A stretch of DNA of 64,000 nucleotides from Rossellomorea marisflavi. GTDB lineage: Bacteria > Bacillota > Bacilli > Bacillales > Bacillaceae_B. Position 1 is the first letter of the stretch. Each line of letters begins with the position of its first letter. Positions 16,088 through 24,181 of this stretch are shown here, one piece after another. The stretch is from contig NZ_CP047095.1 in the NCBI RefSeq assembly GCF_009806575.1, positions 1,034,001 to 1,098,000 of the forward strand. Reading direction: 5' to 3'. The translations under genes were made by a program, and so were the position numbers. The notes under the pieces are model-generated. The model was not told the origin of the DNA. It was given only the letters and a program-made list of their open reading frames with translations, and made no database searches.

Positions 16088-16744
16088 ATGATCAATCACG
16101 CAATGAAGAAATTCCTGTTGCCCGTCCTGTTCCTCCTCCTATTGAGTGGATGCGGGGGCATGGAGGATGAGAAGGCGAAGTCTCAGCCAAAGGAACCGGA
16201 TGCCGGTGCGTCGGATAAAGAGCCTGCGCCGAAAGAGCAAGAGGAAGTCAGGAAAGATCCAGCTGCCTCTACTGAGAGAAAGGACGGCACGACTAAGGGC
16301 GAAGGGGGGGAGGAGACGGAAGATAAAGCGCAGTTCATGCAGTTCATCGCCGTGAGCGTCCCTGCCATCGGTCAACAGGAAATGGTGATCCGCCAGAAGG
16401 TACAGGACGGGGTCGATCTCTATGAGATGAACGGGGACAAGGAAGCCGCCAGGAAGGCTCTGGATGAGGGCATCTCGGAATACGGATCCCTGGTCGAACA
16501 GGCAGAAAGCCTTCCGGCAGAATCAGATGAACTGAAGCCCGTGAAGGAGGAGCTCGTCAACGGGTTCAAGCTGTACAGGGATACACTCGATCTCATCAGG
16601 AAGACCATCGATGACCCATCCTTGAGCACAAAGGTGGAAGAAAAGACGCTTGAATACGGAGAGTCAGTCGAGCGATACCGCACGCTGGTGGATGACATCA
16701 GTAAGGAATACGGAATTGACTATGAGATGGCTCCCCCTTCCTGA
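16088..16744 (+). CDS. Paralogous lipoprotein 3 of the array
   Basis: 218 residues from ATG 16088 (GAGGTG 6 nt upstream). Lipobox LSGC follows a run of leucines. An acidic and lysine-rich linker spans about 30-85. The helical domain includes FIAVSVPAIGQQEMVIRQKV, nearly the same design as gene 1 (FIEQEVFPIGQREAAVEERL), then LVNGFKLYRDTLDLIRKTID and YRTLVDDISKEYGIDYEM. It has its own candidate promoter, so the array may be more than one transcript. Confidence 0.8.
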   Translation: MINHAMKKFLLPVLFLLLLSGCGGMEDEKAKSQPKEPDAGASDKEPAPKEQEEVRKDPAASTERKDGTTKGEGGEETEDKAQFMQFIAVSVPAIGQQEMVIRQKVQDGVDLYEMNGDKEAARKALDEGISEYGSLVEQAESLPAESDELKPVKEELVNGFKLYRDTLDLIRKTIDDPSLSTKVEEKTLEYGESVERYRTLVDDISKEYGIDYEMAPPS

Positions 16745-16912
16745 CCCATGCTATCCCTTCTTTAACGTTTCTGGGAAAAAAGACACAAGATAGAGCAGTC
16801 CCGACTGGACGGCCGAAACAAAATGAATCGATGGAATCATTATGGAAAACCCAGAGAAATGGTATTATGTGAAAGGTTTAGAAATTGGCAGGGAATGGGT
16901 GTGCAACAGGAA

Positions 16913-17542
16913 ATGAAAAAGATACTGATCATCATGCTACTTGCACTGCTATTGAGCGGATGCGGGTTACAGAAGGCGGCAAAGGTCCTTACAGCTGATT
17001 CGGAGGCAGAGGATAAGACCGCTGAAGCAGAAGCGAAATTGGAAGAATCGAAGAAAGAGCTTGAGAGACTGAAAGAAGAAATGGACGGTTCACTGGGGGA
17101 TGCCCTCAATGAGGATAGCGATGGTGCGACTTCTCCAAGTACTCCTGAGGAACAGTTCGAGCACTTTGTGGATGTGGATATGGCAGAAGTCGGTGAACTG
17201 GAAATGGACATCCAGGACTCCATCCTGCAAGCAAGCGAACAGCCGGAACAAGAACTGATCGAGGTCCTGGATCAGGCCATCATCGATTATGATGAAGTGA
17301 TCGAGAGGGTCGAAGCCATCAAGGTGGACTTGGAAGAACTACAGAAAGCGAAAGAAGGAGCACTAGAGGGAGTGAACCTGTATAAAGAATCCCTCGTCCT
17401 CTACAGGGAAACCTTTAATGACCCTGGGAAGGAAGCAGAAATGAATGCCAAAGGGGATGAATTCGAGAAGTCGGCGGCAGCGTTCCATGACAATCTGAAT
17501 GAACTCGCGGCGAAGTATGGGTACACGTATACACAACCATAA
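16913..17542 (+). CDS. Paralogous lipoprotein 4 of the array
   Basis: 209 residues. Leader MKKILIIMLLALLLSGC; ATG 16895 or GTG 16901 are alternative starts. The linker here is a short coiled coil (KLEESKKELERLKEEMD). The domain FEHFVDVDMAEVGELEMDIQ and the ending LAAKYGYTYTQP match gene 2 best. Sequence 40-80 nt upstream (TGGAATCATTATGGAAAA) repeats the upstream region of gene 1, supporting duplication of whole units. Confidence 0.8.
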   Translation: MKKILIIMLLALLLSGCGLQKAAKVLTADSEAEDKTAEAEAKLEESKKELERLKEEMDGSLGDALNEDSDGATSPSTPEEQFEHFVDVDMAEVGELEMDIQDSILQASEQPEQELIEVLDQAIIDYDEVIERVEAIKVDLEELQKAKEGALEGVNLYKESLVLYRETFNDPGKEAEMNAKGDEFEKSAAAFHDNLNELAAKYGYTYTQP

Positions 17543-17569
17543 AGCAGAACTTTACAAAGGGGAATTAGA

Positions 17570-18061
17570 ATGAAGAAACTTATGTTAGCGTCAGCACTAC
17601 TTTTTCTTTTATCAGGTTGCAGCCTTGGTGTATTTGGGAGCGGCAAGGCAGATGAACTGGTCGAGTTCAATAATGAACAACTGAATAAGATCATTGAAAT
17701 GGAAGAAAAAGCGAATGAGCCGATCTTAGAGGCAGTGACCAGTTATGATATCGAAGCACTCATTGCGGGAATCGAAGATGCCAAGCCGGAATACGATAAG
17801 ATGCTGAAAGAAATCGATTCGTGGGAGTTCAAGACAGATGAGGTAGAAGCGAAAGCAAAGCAACTGCGTGAAGTCGTGAAAATGAGCAGGGAAAACCTCG
17901 ACGTCCAACAAGAAGCCTTCGAGACGGAGGACGAGGAACTGATGACGAAAGCAGATGAGACTCAGATGAAAATCGAAGAGAAAGCGGTCAAGTTCGATAA
18001 AGATCTGAAGAAGCTTGCAGATGAGTGGGACGTAGAGATCACTGATCAGGAATTGGAATAA
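17570..18061 (+). CDS. Paralogous lipoprotein 5 of the array (short form)
   Basis: 163 residues. Leader MKKLMLASALLFLLSGC with lipobox LSGC; AAAGGGG upstream; 27 nt after gene 4, so same transcript. It lacks the linker of genes 1-4. Its body (EIDSWEFKTDEVEAKAKQLR, LADEWDVEITDQ) is closest to the lipoprotein at 5077. Its helical pattern FNNEQLNKIIEMEEKANEPI fits the short YkyA-like group. A terminator follows. Confidence 0.8.
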   Translation: MKKLMLASALLFLLSGCSLGVFGSGKADELVEFNNEQLNKIIEMEEKANEPILEAVTSYDIEALIAGIEDAKPEYDKMLKEIDSWEFKTDEVEAKAKQLREVVKMSRENLDVQQEAFETEDEELMTKADETQMKIEEKAVKFDKDLKKLADEWDVEITDQELE

Positions 18062-18074
18062 GAAGAATAGAAGA

Positions 18075-18114
18075 AACCGACATGGGGATGCATCTTCCCT
18101 TTGTCGGTTTTTTT
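18075..18114 (+). terminator. Terminator of the lipoprotein array
   Basis: AACCGACA (18075-18082) pairs with TGTCGGTT (18102-18109), with a GGGGA/TCCC inner stem and a seven-T tail. Confidence 0.85.
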
Positions 18115-18234
18115 GTTGTGTATCATCTAGTGAAGCGATCAACCGCCAGCAGATTGCTGTCGACGGTGAAAGGGTGTATAGGCTCCACCAAGCAGAGGGT
18201 CCCTTGTACAAACAAGGGCCTTCCTGAATTTTTC

Positions 18235-19002
18235 TTATACAGATGTCGCACCCTGCCCACCGTCAATGCGGTAGTAAGAACCTGTGATGAAGGAGGCGCG
18301 GTCGGAGGAGAGGAAGAGCATAAGATCGGCAATTTCCTCAGCTGTTGCATAGCGGTTCATCGGAACGCTTGCTTCGAATCCTTTACGTGCTTCTTCTTCG
18401 TGGCCTTTCGCTGCATTCGTTTCAATGGAGCGCATCATGGCTGTATCCACGCCTGAGGGTGCCACAGCGTTGACGCGGATTCCATAATCGGCGACTTCCA
18501 GAGCAGCAGACTTATTGATTCCGAGGAGAGCGTGTTTGGAGGCAACATACAAGCTCATGCCTGGAGCGCCTAACAGTCCTCCATTGGATGCTGTGTTCAC
18601 AACCGAACCGCTTTTTTGATCAATCATGACTTTCAGCACATGCTTCAATCCGAGGAAAGCGCCTACAACATTGACAGAAAAGACTTTATCCAAATTCTCG
18701 ACGGTTTGATCCACGATGTTCTTGAAGTCGCCATTGATGCCGGCATTATTGATGAACACGTCAATCCGCCCGAATCGTTCTTTTGTCTGGCGTACGTAGT
18801 TTTCCACTTCTTCTTCCTTCGTTACATCGGCCCCCAGCAGTAATTTCTCTGCATCGATTTCACCAGCCGCTTTTTCAAGGGCTTCCTGAGACAAATCAAC
18901 CAGGGAAAGCTTGGCTCCTTGCTCTGCGTATTTTTTCGCAGCAGCCAACCCGATTCCTCCTGCGGCACCTGTGATCAATACAACCTTGTCTTTGAATTCC
19001 AT
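18235..19002 (-). CDS. Short-chain dehydrogenase/reductase (SDR)
   Basis: 255 residues from ATG 19002 (AAGGAG 9 nt upstream); ATG 19011 directly abuts the ribosome site. Classical SDR motifs: nucleotide-binding TGAAGGIG, the NNAG strand, and catalytic Ser with YVASKHALLG (YxxxK). The end RIDGGQGATSV fits the usual GG-containing C-terminus. Asp in VDLS after strand 2 favours NAD over NADP. The substrate is unknown; the closest look is to glucose-1-dehydrogenase and cyclohexanol dehydrogenase-like SDRs. Confidence 0.85.
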   Translation of the reverse strand: MEFKDKVVLITGAAGGIGLAAAKKYAEQGAKLSLVDLSQEALEKAAGEIDAEKLLLGADVTKEEEVENYVRQTKERFGRIDVFINNAGINGDFKNIVDQTVENLDKVFSVNVVGAFLGLKHVLKVMIDQKSGSVVNTASNGGLLGAPGMSLYVASKHALLGINKSAALEVADYGIRVNAVAPSGVDTAMMRSIETNAAKGHEEEARKGFEASVPMNRYATAEEIADLMLFLSSDRASFITGSYYRIDGGQGATSV

Positions 19003-19038
19003 GATGGACATCTCCTTCAGAAAATAGTTGTTATACTA

Positions 19039-19058
19039 ATTACATAATTTATTGTAAT
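19039..19058. promoter_or_regulatory. Inverted repeat in the SDR promoter region
   Basis: ATTACA-N8-TGTAAT upstream of the SDR gene, overlapping a possible -10/-35 region on the minus strand. The shape suits a MarR/HxlR-type regulator; the regulator is unknown. Confidence 0.4.
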
Positions 19059-19127
19059 GCAAACTAGTGTGTATTTTCTAATGATTTGCTTCGAAAGACT
19101 TAAGAAAATGTTCCCGTTTTCTCCTTT

Positions 19128-20291
19128 TTATTCTCTGACCTTTTCAAAACCCTTCCGTTCCTTCAGGAATTCATCCACCACCAACCCAGACACTCCAAGA
19201 GAAGCGGCCGGGGTGTCAAGGAAGACGAGATCAAGGTCATCCCGGTAATGGGGCAGTGCTTTTTTTCTGACGGTTTCACGAACCGCGTTTTTCATCCATT
19301 CACCGCCACGGCTGGCGATGAAGATGTGCTTCGCATCATATGCATGAATCGTGCTGACGATTCCGCTCCCGAGTGCCCGGCCGGCTTCCGTGAAGAGGGA
19401 AAGGACCGATTCATTGCCTTTCCGGGCCATGTGCAGTAAGGAGTCGAAATCCTCTCCACCTGACAGTCCGGACGCCATGGCCTTTTTCACGAGTGAAGGC
19501 TCCGATGCATACAGTTCCATGCAGCCATTATTTCCACATGTGCACAGTGGTCCCTGGAAGTCGAGCGTCATATGCCCGATTTCACCCGCATAGCCGCTCT
19601 GCCCCCGGTAGAGCGATCCGTTGAGCACAATACCAGCGCCTATACCGGTTCCGATGCTGATATAAACAAGGCTTTCAGCGGAGTCTGACCGTGTCTGATA
19701 TTCCCGGTAGGCGCCTGCATTGGCTTCATTTTCAATCATTACGGGCAACTTCAGCTTATCCTCCAAATCGCACTTTAATGGGCGGTTACGCCACTGCAAG
19801 TTTGGGGCGTTCAACACGGTACCACAGTGGTCGATCATGCCGGGAACCGCGACACCGACGCCGATGATCCCATGGGGAGATGGAGGCACCACCCTGTGAG
19901 CCCATTCCACCGCTTCCTCTATAACAGTGATGGTTGGTTCATACTCTTTATCACGGGACGGGAAGTGTTCTTGCGCAATGGTCGTCCCCCTGAGATCGGT
20001 CAGGACAGCCTCCACCGTTCCCGTCCCCACATTCAGTCCCAGGGCATACCCGGCTTCTCGTGAAAAATAGAGCAGGACGGGCCGGCGACCTCCGCTGGAT
20101 TCTCCGATGCCGGCTTCCTTTACAAGGGAGTCGTCCATGAGCTCCGCCACAAGGGAAGAGACGGTGGCTTTATTGAGACCGCATCGCTTGGCGAGATCCG
20201 CACGGGAGATCGGTTCTTCTGCGATGATCTGCTGCAGGACGAGTCGTTTGTTTTCATGTTTCATACTGCTTTGATTCCACGATTGCTTCAT
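19128..20291 (-). CDS. xylR: Xylose operon repressor XylR (ROK family)
   Basis: 387 residues; AGGAGG 6 nt before ATG 20291. The N-terminal winged helix (ISRADLAKRCGLNKATVSSL) is followed by a ROK sugar-kinase-like domain with the DxGxT-type strand altered (LGLNVGTGTVEAV), the GTGIGAGIV loop and the zinc motif CTCGNNGCMELYAS. XylR binds xylO and leaves it when xylose binds. It is divergent from xylA, with a matching operator in between, which makes the assignment firm. Confidence 0.92.
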   Translation of the reverse strand: MKQSWNQSSMKHENKRLVLQQIIAEEPISRADLAKRCGLNKATVSSLVAELMDDSLVKEAGIGESSGGRRPVLLYFSREAGYALGLNVGTGTVEAVLTDLRGTTIAQEHFPSRDKEYEPTITVIEEAVEWAHRVVPPSPHGIIGVGVAVPGMIDHCGTVLNAPNLQWRNRPLKCDLEDKLKLPVMIENEANAGAYREYQTRSDSAESLVYISIGTGIGAGIVLNGSLYRGQSGYAGEIGHMTLDFQGPLCTCGNNGCMELYASEPSLVKKAMASGLSGGEDFDSLLHMARKGNESVLSLFTEAGRALGSGIVSTIHAYDAKHIFIASRGGEWMKNAVRETVRKKALPHYRDDLDLVFLDTPAASLGVSGLVVDEFLKERKGFEKVRE

Positions 20292-20347
20292 TGATGTCCT
20301 CCTGTTTATCCGTTTCGTGATTTCATTATATCATTTTTTCAGAAAAC

Positions 20348-20375
20348 TTAGTTTGTTTATTGAATAAACGAAGTA
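20348..20375. promoter_or_regulatory. xylO operator
   Basis: AGTTTGTTTATT is mirrored by GAATAAACGAAGT, an imperfect inverted repeat of the known Bacillus XylR operator type (TTAGTTTGTTT...). It overlaps the -35 box of the xylA promoter. Confidence 0.8.
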
Positions 20376-20389
20376 GGTTGATTTATAAT
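20360..20389 (+). promoter_or_regulatory. xylA promoter
   Basis: TTGAAT (20360-20365), an 18-nt spacer and TATAAT (20384-20389). The -35 lies inside xylO, so bound XylR would block RNA polymerase. Confidence 0.75.
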
Positions 20390-20395
20390 GAGGAA

Positions 20396-20409
20396 AGAAA
20401 GCGTATACA
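20396..20409 (+). promoter_or_regulatory. Candidate cre site
   Basis: AGAAAGCGTATACA matches 12 of 14 positions of the CcpA consensus TGWAANCGNTNWCA. It lies just downstream of the xylA -10, where CcpA acts as a roadblock or represses. Confidence 0.5.
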
Positions 20410-20436
20410 AGAACAACTTTAAGGAGGAAAAATGAT

Positions 20437-21753
20437 ATGCCCGAGTTCAAAGAAATTCCTGTCATCCGTTATGAAGGGGCTGATTCCGATAGCCCGTTTG
20501 CATTCAAGCAGTATAATCCCGATGAAATCATCGGTGGAAAGTCCATGAAGGATCATTTACGTTTCTCCGCTGCCTACTGGCATACGTTCAACGCGGATGG
20601 ATCGGATCCGTTCGGCGCAGGGACGATGAGGCGCTCATGGGACGCCCTTGACGGATTGGATCGTGCCAAAGCCCGGGTGGAGTCTGCATTTGAATTCTAT
20701 GATCGCCTCGGCCTTCCGTATTTCGCCTTCCATGATGTGGACATTGCCCCGGAAGGAGCAAGTCTATCGGAAACGAACCGGAATCTGGATGTGATCGTCG
20801 CCATGATCAAGGAGTACATGGAGTCGAGCGGGGTGAAGCTTCTGTGGAATACGGTCAATGCGTTTACCCATCCGCGCTACGTGCACGGGGCTGCCACAAG
20901 CTGTTCGGCCGATGTATTCGCGTTTGCGGCGGCAAGCGTGAAGAAAGGCCTTGAGGTCGGGAAGGAGCTTGGGGCGGAGAATTATGTGTTCTGGGGTGGC
21001 CGGGAAGGCTATGAAACGCTCCTTAATACGGACTTGAAGCTGGAGCAGGATCATTTGGCCGCGTTCCTGCAGATGGCGGTGGACTATGCAGGGGAGATCG
21101 GTTTCGATGCCCAGTTCCTCATCGAGCCGAAGCCGATGGAGCCGACGAAGCATCAGTATGATTACGACGTAGCTACCAGTCTATCATTCTTGCAGCAATA
21201 CGGTCTGGCGGATCACTTTAAGTTCAATATCGAAGCCAATCACGCGACCCTGGCCGGTCATACATTCGAACATGAGCTCAGGGTGGCAAGGATTAGGGGG
21301 ATGCTCGGTTCGGTCGATGCCAATCAGGGCGATCCCCTCATCGGCTGGGACACGGACGAATTCCCCACCGACCTGTATGCCACCACTCTTGCCATGTATG
21401 AAATCCTTCAGAACGGCGGTTTGGGGAGGGGTGGGTTGAACTTCGATGCGAAGGTGAGGCGTGCCTCGTTCGAGTCGGAAGATCTCATCCATGCCCATAT
21501 CGCCGGAATGGACGCCTTTGCCGTCGGACTGAAAGCGGCGGCGAAGATCATGGAGGACGGCGTGCTGGAGAAGAACATCGGGGAGCGCTACGAGAGTTTC
21601 ACCTCCGGCATCGGCCTTGAGATCCAGGAAGGACGGACCGATTTCAAGAAGCTGGAGGCATATGCCCTCGGCCTGAAGGAAATCAGGAATCGTTCAGGCA
21701 GGCAGGAGCGTCTGAAGGCCATCGTCAATCAGGCAATCCTGGGGGTGCGTTGA
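20437..21753 (+). CDS. xylA: Xylose isomerase
   Basis: 438 residues; AAGGAGGAAAAATGAT before ATG. It converts D-xylose to D-xylulose in the cytoplasm. Family motifs are present: [18 protein letters not shown] (catalytic His), [30 protein letters not shown] with metal-binding Glu, and [17 protein letters not shown] with metal-binding Asp. Length is the usual class II size. It is first in an operon with xylB and a uronate dehydrogenase, under XylR control. Confidence 0.97.
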   Translation: MPEFKEIPVIRYEGADSDSPFAFKQYNPDEIIGGKSMKDHLRFSAAYWHTFNADGSDPFGAGTMRRSWDALDGLDRAKARVESAFEFYDRLGLPYFAFHDVDIAPEGASLSETNRNLDVIVAMIKEYMESSGVKLLWNTVNAFTHPRYVHGAATSCSADVFAFAAASVKKGLEVGKELGAENYVFWGGREGYETLLNTDLKLEQDHLAAFLQMAVDYAGEIGFDAQFLIEPKPMEPTKHQYDYDVATSLSFLQQYGLADHFKFNIEANHATLAGHTFEHELRVARIRGMLGSVDANQGDPLIGWDTDEFPTDLYATTLAMYEILQNGGLGRGGLNFDAKVRRASFESEDLIHAHIAGMDAFAVGLKAAAKIMEDGVLEKNIGERYESFTSGIGLEIQEGRTDFKKLEAYALGLKEIRNRSGRQERLKAIVNQAILGVR

Positions 21754-21757
21754 TCCC

Positions 21758-23260
21758 ATGGAGTATGTGATCGGAGTGGATCTCGGAACGAGCGCAGTGA
21801 AATGCCTCCTCCTCGACCGTGCCGGAAACGTGGTGAAGGAAGCCGGGCGGTCATTTTCCGTCATGCGCGGGGCCCCTGGCTACAGCGAGCAGGATCCCGA
21901 TGACTGGGTCAGGGGGACTCTTCAGGCACTGAAGGAGCTCACTGCAGTAGAAGGAGACGTGAAAGGCATTTCATTCTCTGGACAGATGCACGGCCTCGTC
22001 CTTCTTGATGAAAAGGGGGACGTGGCCCGGCCGGCGATCCTGTGGAATGATACACGGACGACGGATCAGTGCCGTTTCATTGAAGAGAAGGCAGGTCTCC
22101 CTGAGCTCCTGCGTGTTGTGAAAAACCGTCCCCTTGAGGGATTCACCCTTCCGAAGCTTCTGTGGGTGAAGGAGAATGAACCGCAACTCTTTGAGCATGC
22201 GTCTGTTTTCATGCTGCCGAAGGACTACGTCCGCTACCGCCTGACCGGGGAGATTGCCACGGATCCGTCTGATGCAGCGGGCACGCTTCTCCTGGAGAGC
22301 AGAACGGGCGAGTGGAGCAAGGATCTCCTCGATCTTTTCGGTATTCCGGCAGCACTTTGCCCTACGATCCTTCCATCTGAAGGGAAGGCAGGGACCGTGA
22401 ACGCGGAAATGGCTGCCGAGACAGGTCTGGTCGAAGGGACGCCGGTCTTCACGGGCGGCGCCGACAATGCATGCGGTGCGATCGGGGCAGGGATCCTATC
22501 TCCAGGGGACACCATGTGCAGCATCGGGACCTCCGGGGTCATCGTGAGCTATGAGCAGGATGCCGACATCGACTACGAAGGGGCGCTCCACCATTTTCAC
22601 CATGCCGTCCCGGGTGGCTATTATGCCATGGGCGTCACCTTATCTGCAGGGCACAGCCTGAGCTGGTTCCGTGATACATTCGCTGCCGGTGAATCATTCG
22701 ACCACCTTTTACAGGAGGCGGCCACTGTACCACCGGGAGCCAACGGGCTGCTGTTCACCCCGTATCTATCAGGCGAACGGACCCCCCATGCCGATGCCTT
22801 CATCAGGGGCAGCTTCATCGGGATGGATGCTTCTCAGACCAGGGGGGACTTTGTGAAGGCGGTGATGGAGGGGATCACGTTTTCCTTGAAGGAATCCGTC
22901 GAGATCCTGCGGTCGAAAGGGAAGACCATCGACACGATCGTCAGCATCGGCGGGGGAGCGAAGAGCGACGTTTGGCTCCAGCTGCAGGCCGATATCTTCG
23001 ACGCTGAGGTGGTGAGCCTTGTCACCGAGCAGGGACCGGGTCTCGGAGCAGGGATCCTCGCGGCAACGGGGTGCGGATGGTTCTCTTCCATTCAAGAGGC
23101 GGCCGGCACGTTCATTCGCCATGGACAACGATACCAACCCGATACGGGCGCGACCACCCTTTATGAAAAGGTGTATACCATTTACAAACAAGTGTATCCT
23201 AACACCCGACTCATCAACGAACAGCTTTACCCATTCCGGAAAGGAGGAAAAGATGTATGA
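21758..23260 (+). CDS. xylB: Xylulokinase
   Basis: 500 residues of the FGGY kinase family. It phosphorylates D-xylulose to xylulose 5-phosphate. Motifs: phosphate-binding VIGVDLGTSAVKC, QMHGLV, ILWNDTRT, GFTLPKLLWVKENEP, SDAAGTLL, SIGTSGVIVS, and SGERTPHAD near the C-terminal FGGY signature. It starts 4 nt after the xylA stop, so it is tightly coupled, and its own 3' end overlaps the next gene by 4 nt. Confidence 0.96.
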   Translation: MEYVIGVDLGTSAVKCLLLDRAGNVVKEAGRSFSVMRGAPGYSEQDPDDWVRGTLQALKELTAVEGDVKGISFSGQMHGLVLLDEKGDVARPAILWNDTRTTDQCRFIEEKAGLPELLRVVKNRPLEGFTLPKLLWVKENEPQLFEHASVFMLPKDYVRYRLTGEIATDPSDAAGTLLLESRTGEWSKDLLDLFGIPAALCPTILPSEGKAGTVNAEMAAETGLVEGTPVFTGGADNACGAIGAGILSPGDTMCSIGTSGVIVSYEQDADIDYEGALHHFHHAVPGGYYAMGVTLSAGHSLSWFRDTFAAGESFDHLLQEAATVPPGANGLLFTPYLSGERTPHADAFIRGSFIGMDASQTRGDFVKAVMEGITFSLKESVEILRSKGKTIDTIVSIGGGAKSDVWLQLQADIFDAEVVSLVTEQGPGLGAGILAATGCGWFSSIQEAAGTFIRHGQRYQPDTGATTLYEKVYTIYKQVYPNTRLINEQLYPFRKGGKDV

Positions 23261-24021
23261 GAAAAGTCGTGATGGTGGGGGGAGCCGGTACGGTCGGAAA
23301 GGTCCTCCACGATGGATTGAGTGATCGGTATGAAATGGTCACCCTGGATCAGGAGGTTCCCGAGTGGGTAGAAAACGGTGTGAAGGTCGACGCCACGGAC
23401 GAAGCGGAGCTGAAGAGGAGCATACCGGAAGACACGGATATCCTCATCAATCTTCTCACCGTGAGCGGGGAGAAGGACCTCAAGGACACGGATGAGTTCA
23501 TGAAGATGACCCGCGTCCACTTCATCTCAAGCTTTTACCTGATGCGGGCCGCCGTGGAGCTCGGAATTCCGAAGGTGATTTTCGCGAGCAGCAATCATGC
23601 GACGGATGCGTATGAAGAAGACGGGGACTCTCTCCTTGGCCGCGAGATCACCATTGACGATAAGCCGCGCTCCAAAGGGCTTTATGGTGTCCTGAAGTAC
23701 GCGTCGGAGCAGATCAGTGAGATCATTTCCCGGGAAGAGCCGGGAGGACCGGCGGTGTTCAATATCCGCATCGGAAGCGTCCATGCGGAAGAGGAGAAAG
23801 ATGTGCAGGAGGATCCCCGTCTCATGAAGACGCTTCTTTCACACGCGGATCTTATCGGGCTCTTCGAGAAGGCGATGGAATCATCACGGGCCGGGGGCAC
23901 CTACTACGGCGTGTCGGATAACCCTGGGAAACCCTGGTCCATCGACAATGCCAGGAGCGAGCTCGGCTATGAGCCGAAGCGGAATGCCGAACAGGTGGTA
24001 CGGAGGGAAGGGGGGCAGTAG
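23257..24021 (+). CDS. Uronate dehydrogenase-like NAD-dependent epimerase/dehydratase
   Basis: 254 residues, extended SDR type. N-terminal GGAGTVGKVL binds NAD. The stretch FASSNHATDAYE is characteristic of uronate dehydrogenases (usual form FASSNHVIGFY), and YGVLK supplies the YxxxK pair. Known members oxidise D-galacturonate or D-glucuronate to aldarolactones. It overlaps xylB by 4 nt and so is transcribed with xylAB, just before the pectin locus; this context supports galacturonate use. The sequence around the motif is not identical to characterised enzymes, so the substrate is inferred. Confidence 0.75.
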   Translation: MRKVVMVGGAGTVGKVLHDGLSDRYEMVTLDQEVPEWVENGVKVDATDEAELKRSIPEDTDILINLLTVSGEKDLKDTDEFMKMTRVHFISSFYLMRAAVELGIPKVIFASSNHATDAYEEDGDSLLGREITIDDKPRSKGLYGVLKYASEQISEIISREEPGGPAVFNIRIGSVHAEEEKDVQEDPRLMKTLLSHADLIGLFEKAMESSRAGGTYYGVSDNPGKPWSIDNARSELGYEPKRNAEQVVRREGGQ

Positions 24022-24181
24022 CCCTTCTTTTCTTTTTGAAAAAAAGGAAATTCCCCCAGGCGTATACCCGAGTGGAAATCATTGTGATACGATATAAATG
24101 TGCTATTATTCAGAATACTTTATAGAGAAAAAGGATCACGCAATGTGATGCCGCCATGGATCTTGATGGGGGAGAGGGAGC

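Noticed and set aside
18189..18215. Hairpin CCCTTGT/ACAAGGG as SDR terminator
   Set aside because: No T run follows on either strand, so it was not listed as a terminator.
22121..22135. AACCGTCCCC inside xylB
   Set aside because: It encodes the conserved NRP residues of the kinase and has no hairpin, so it is not counted in the repeat family.
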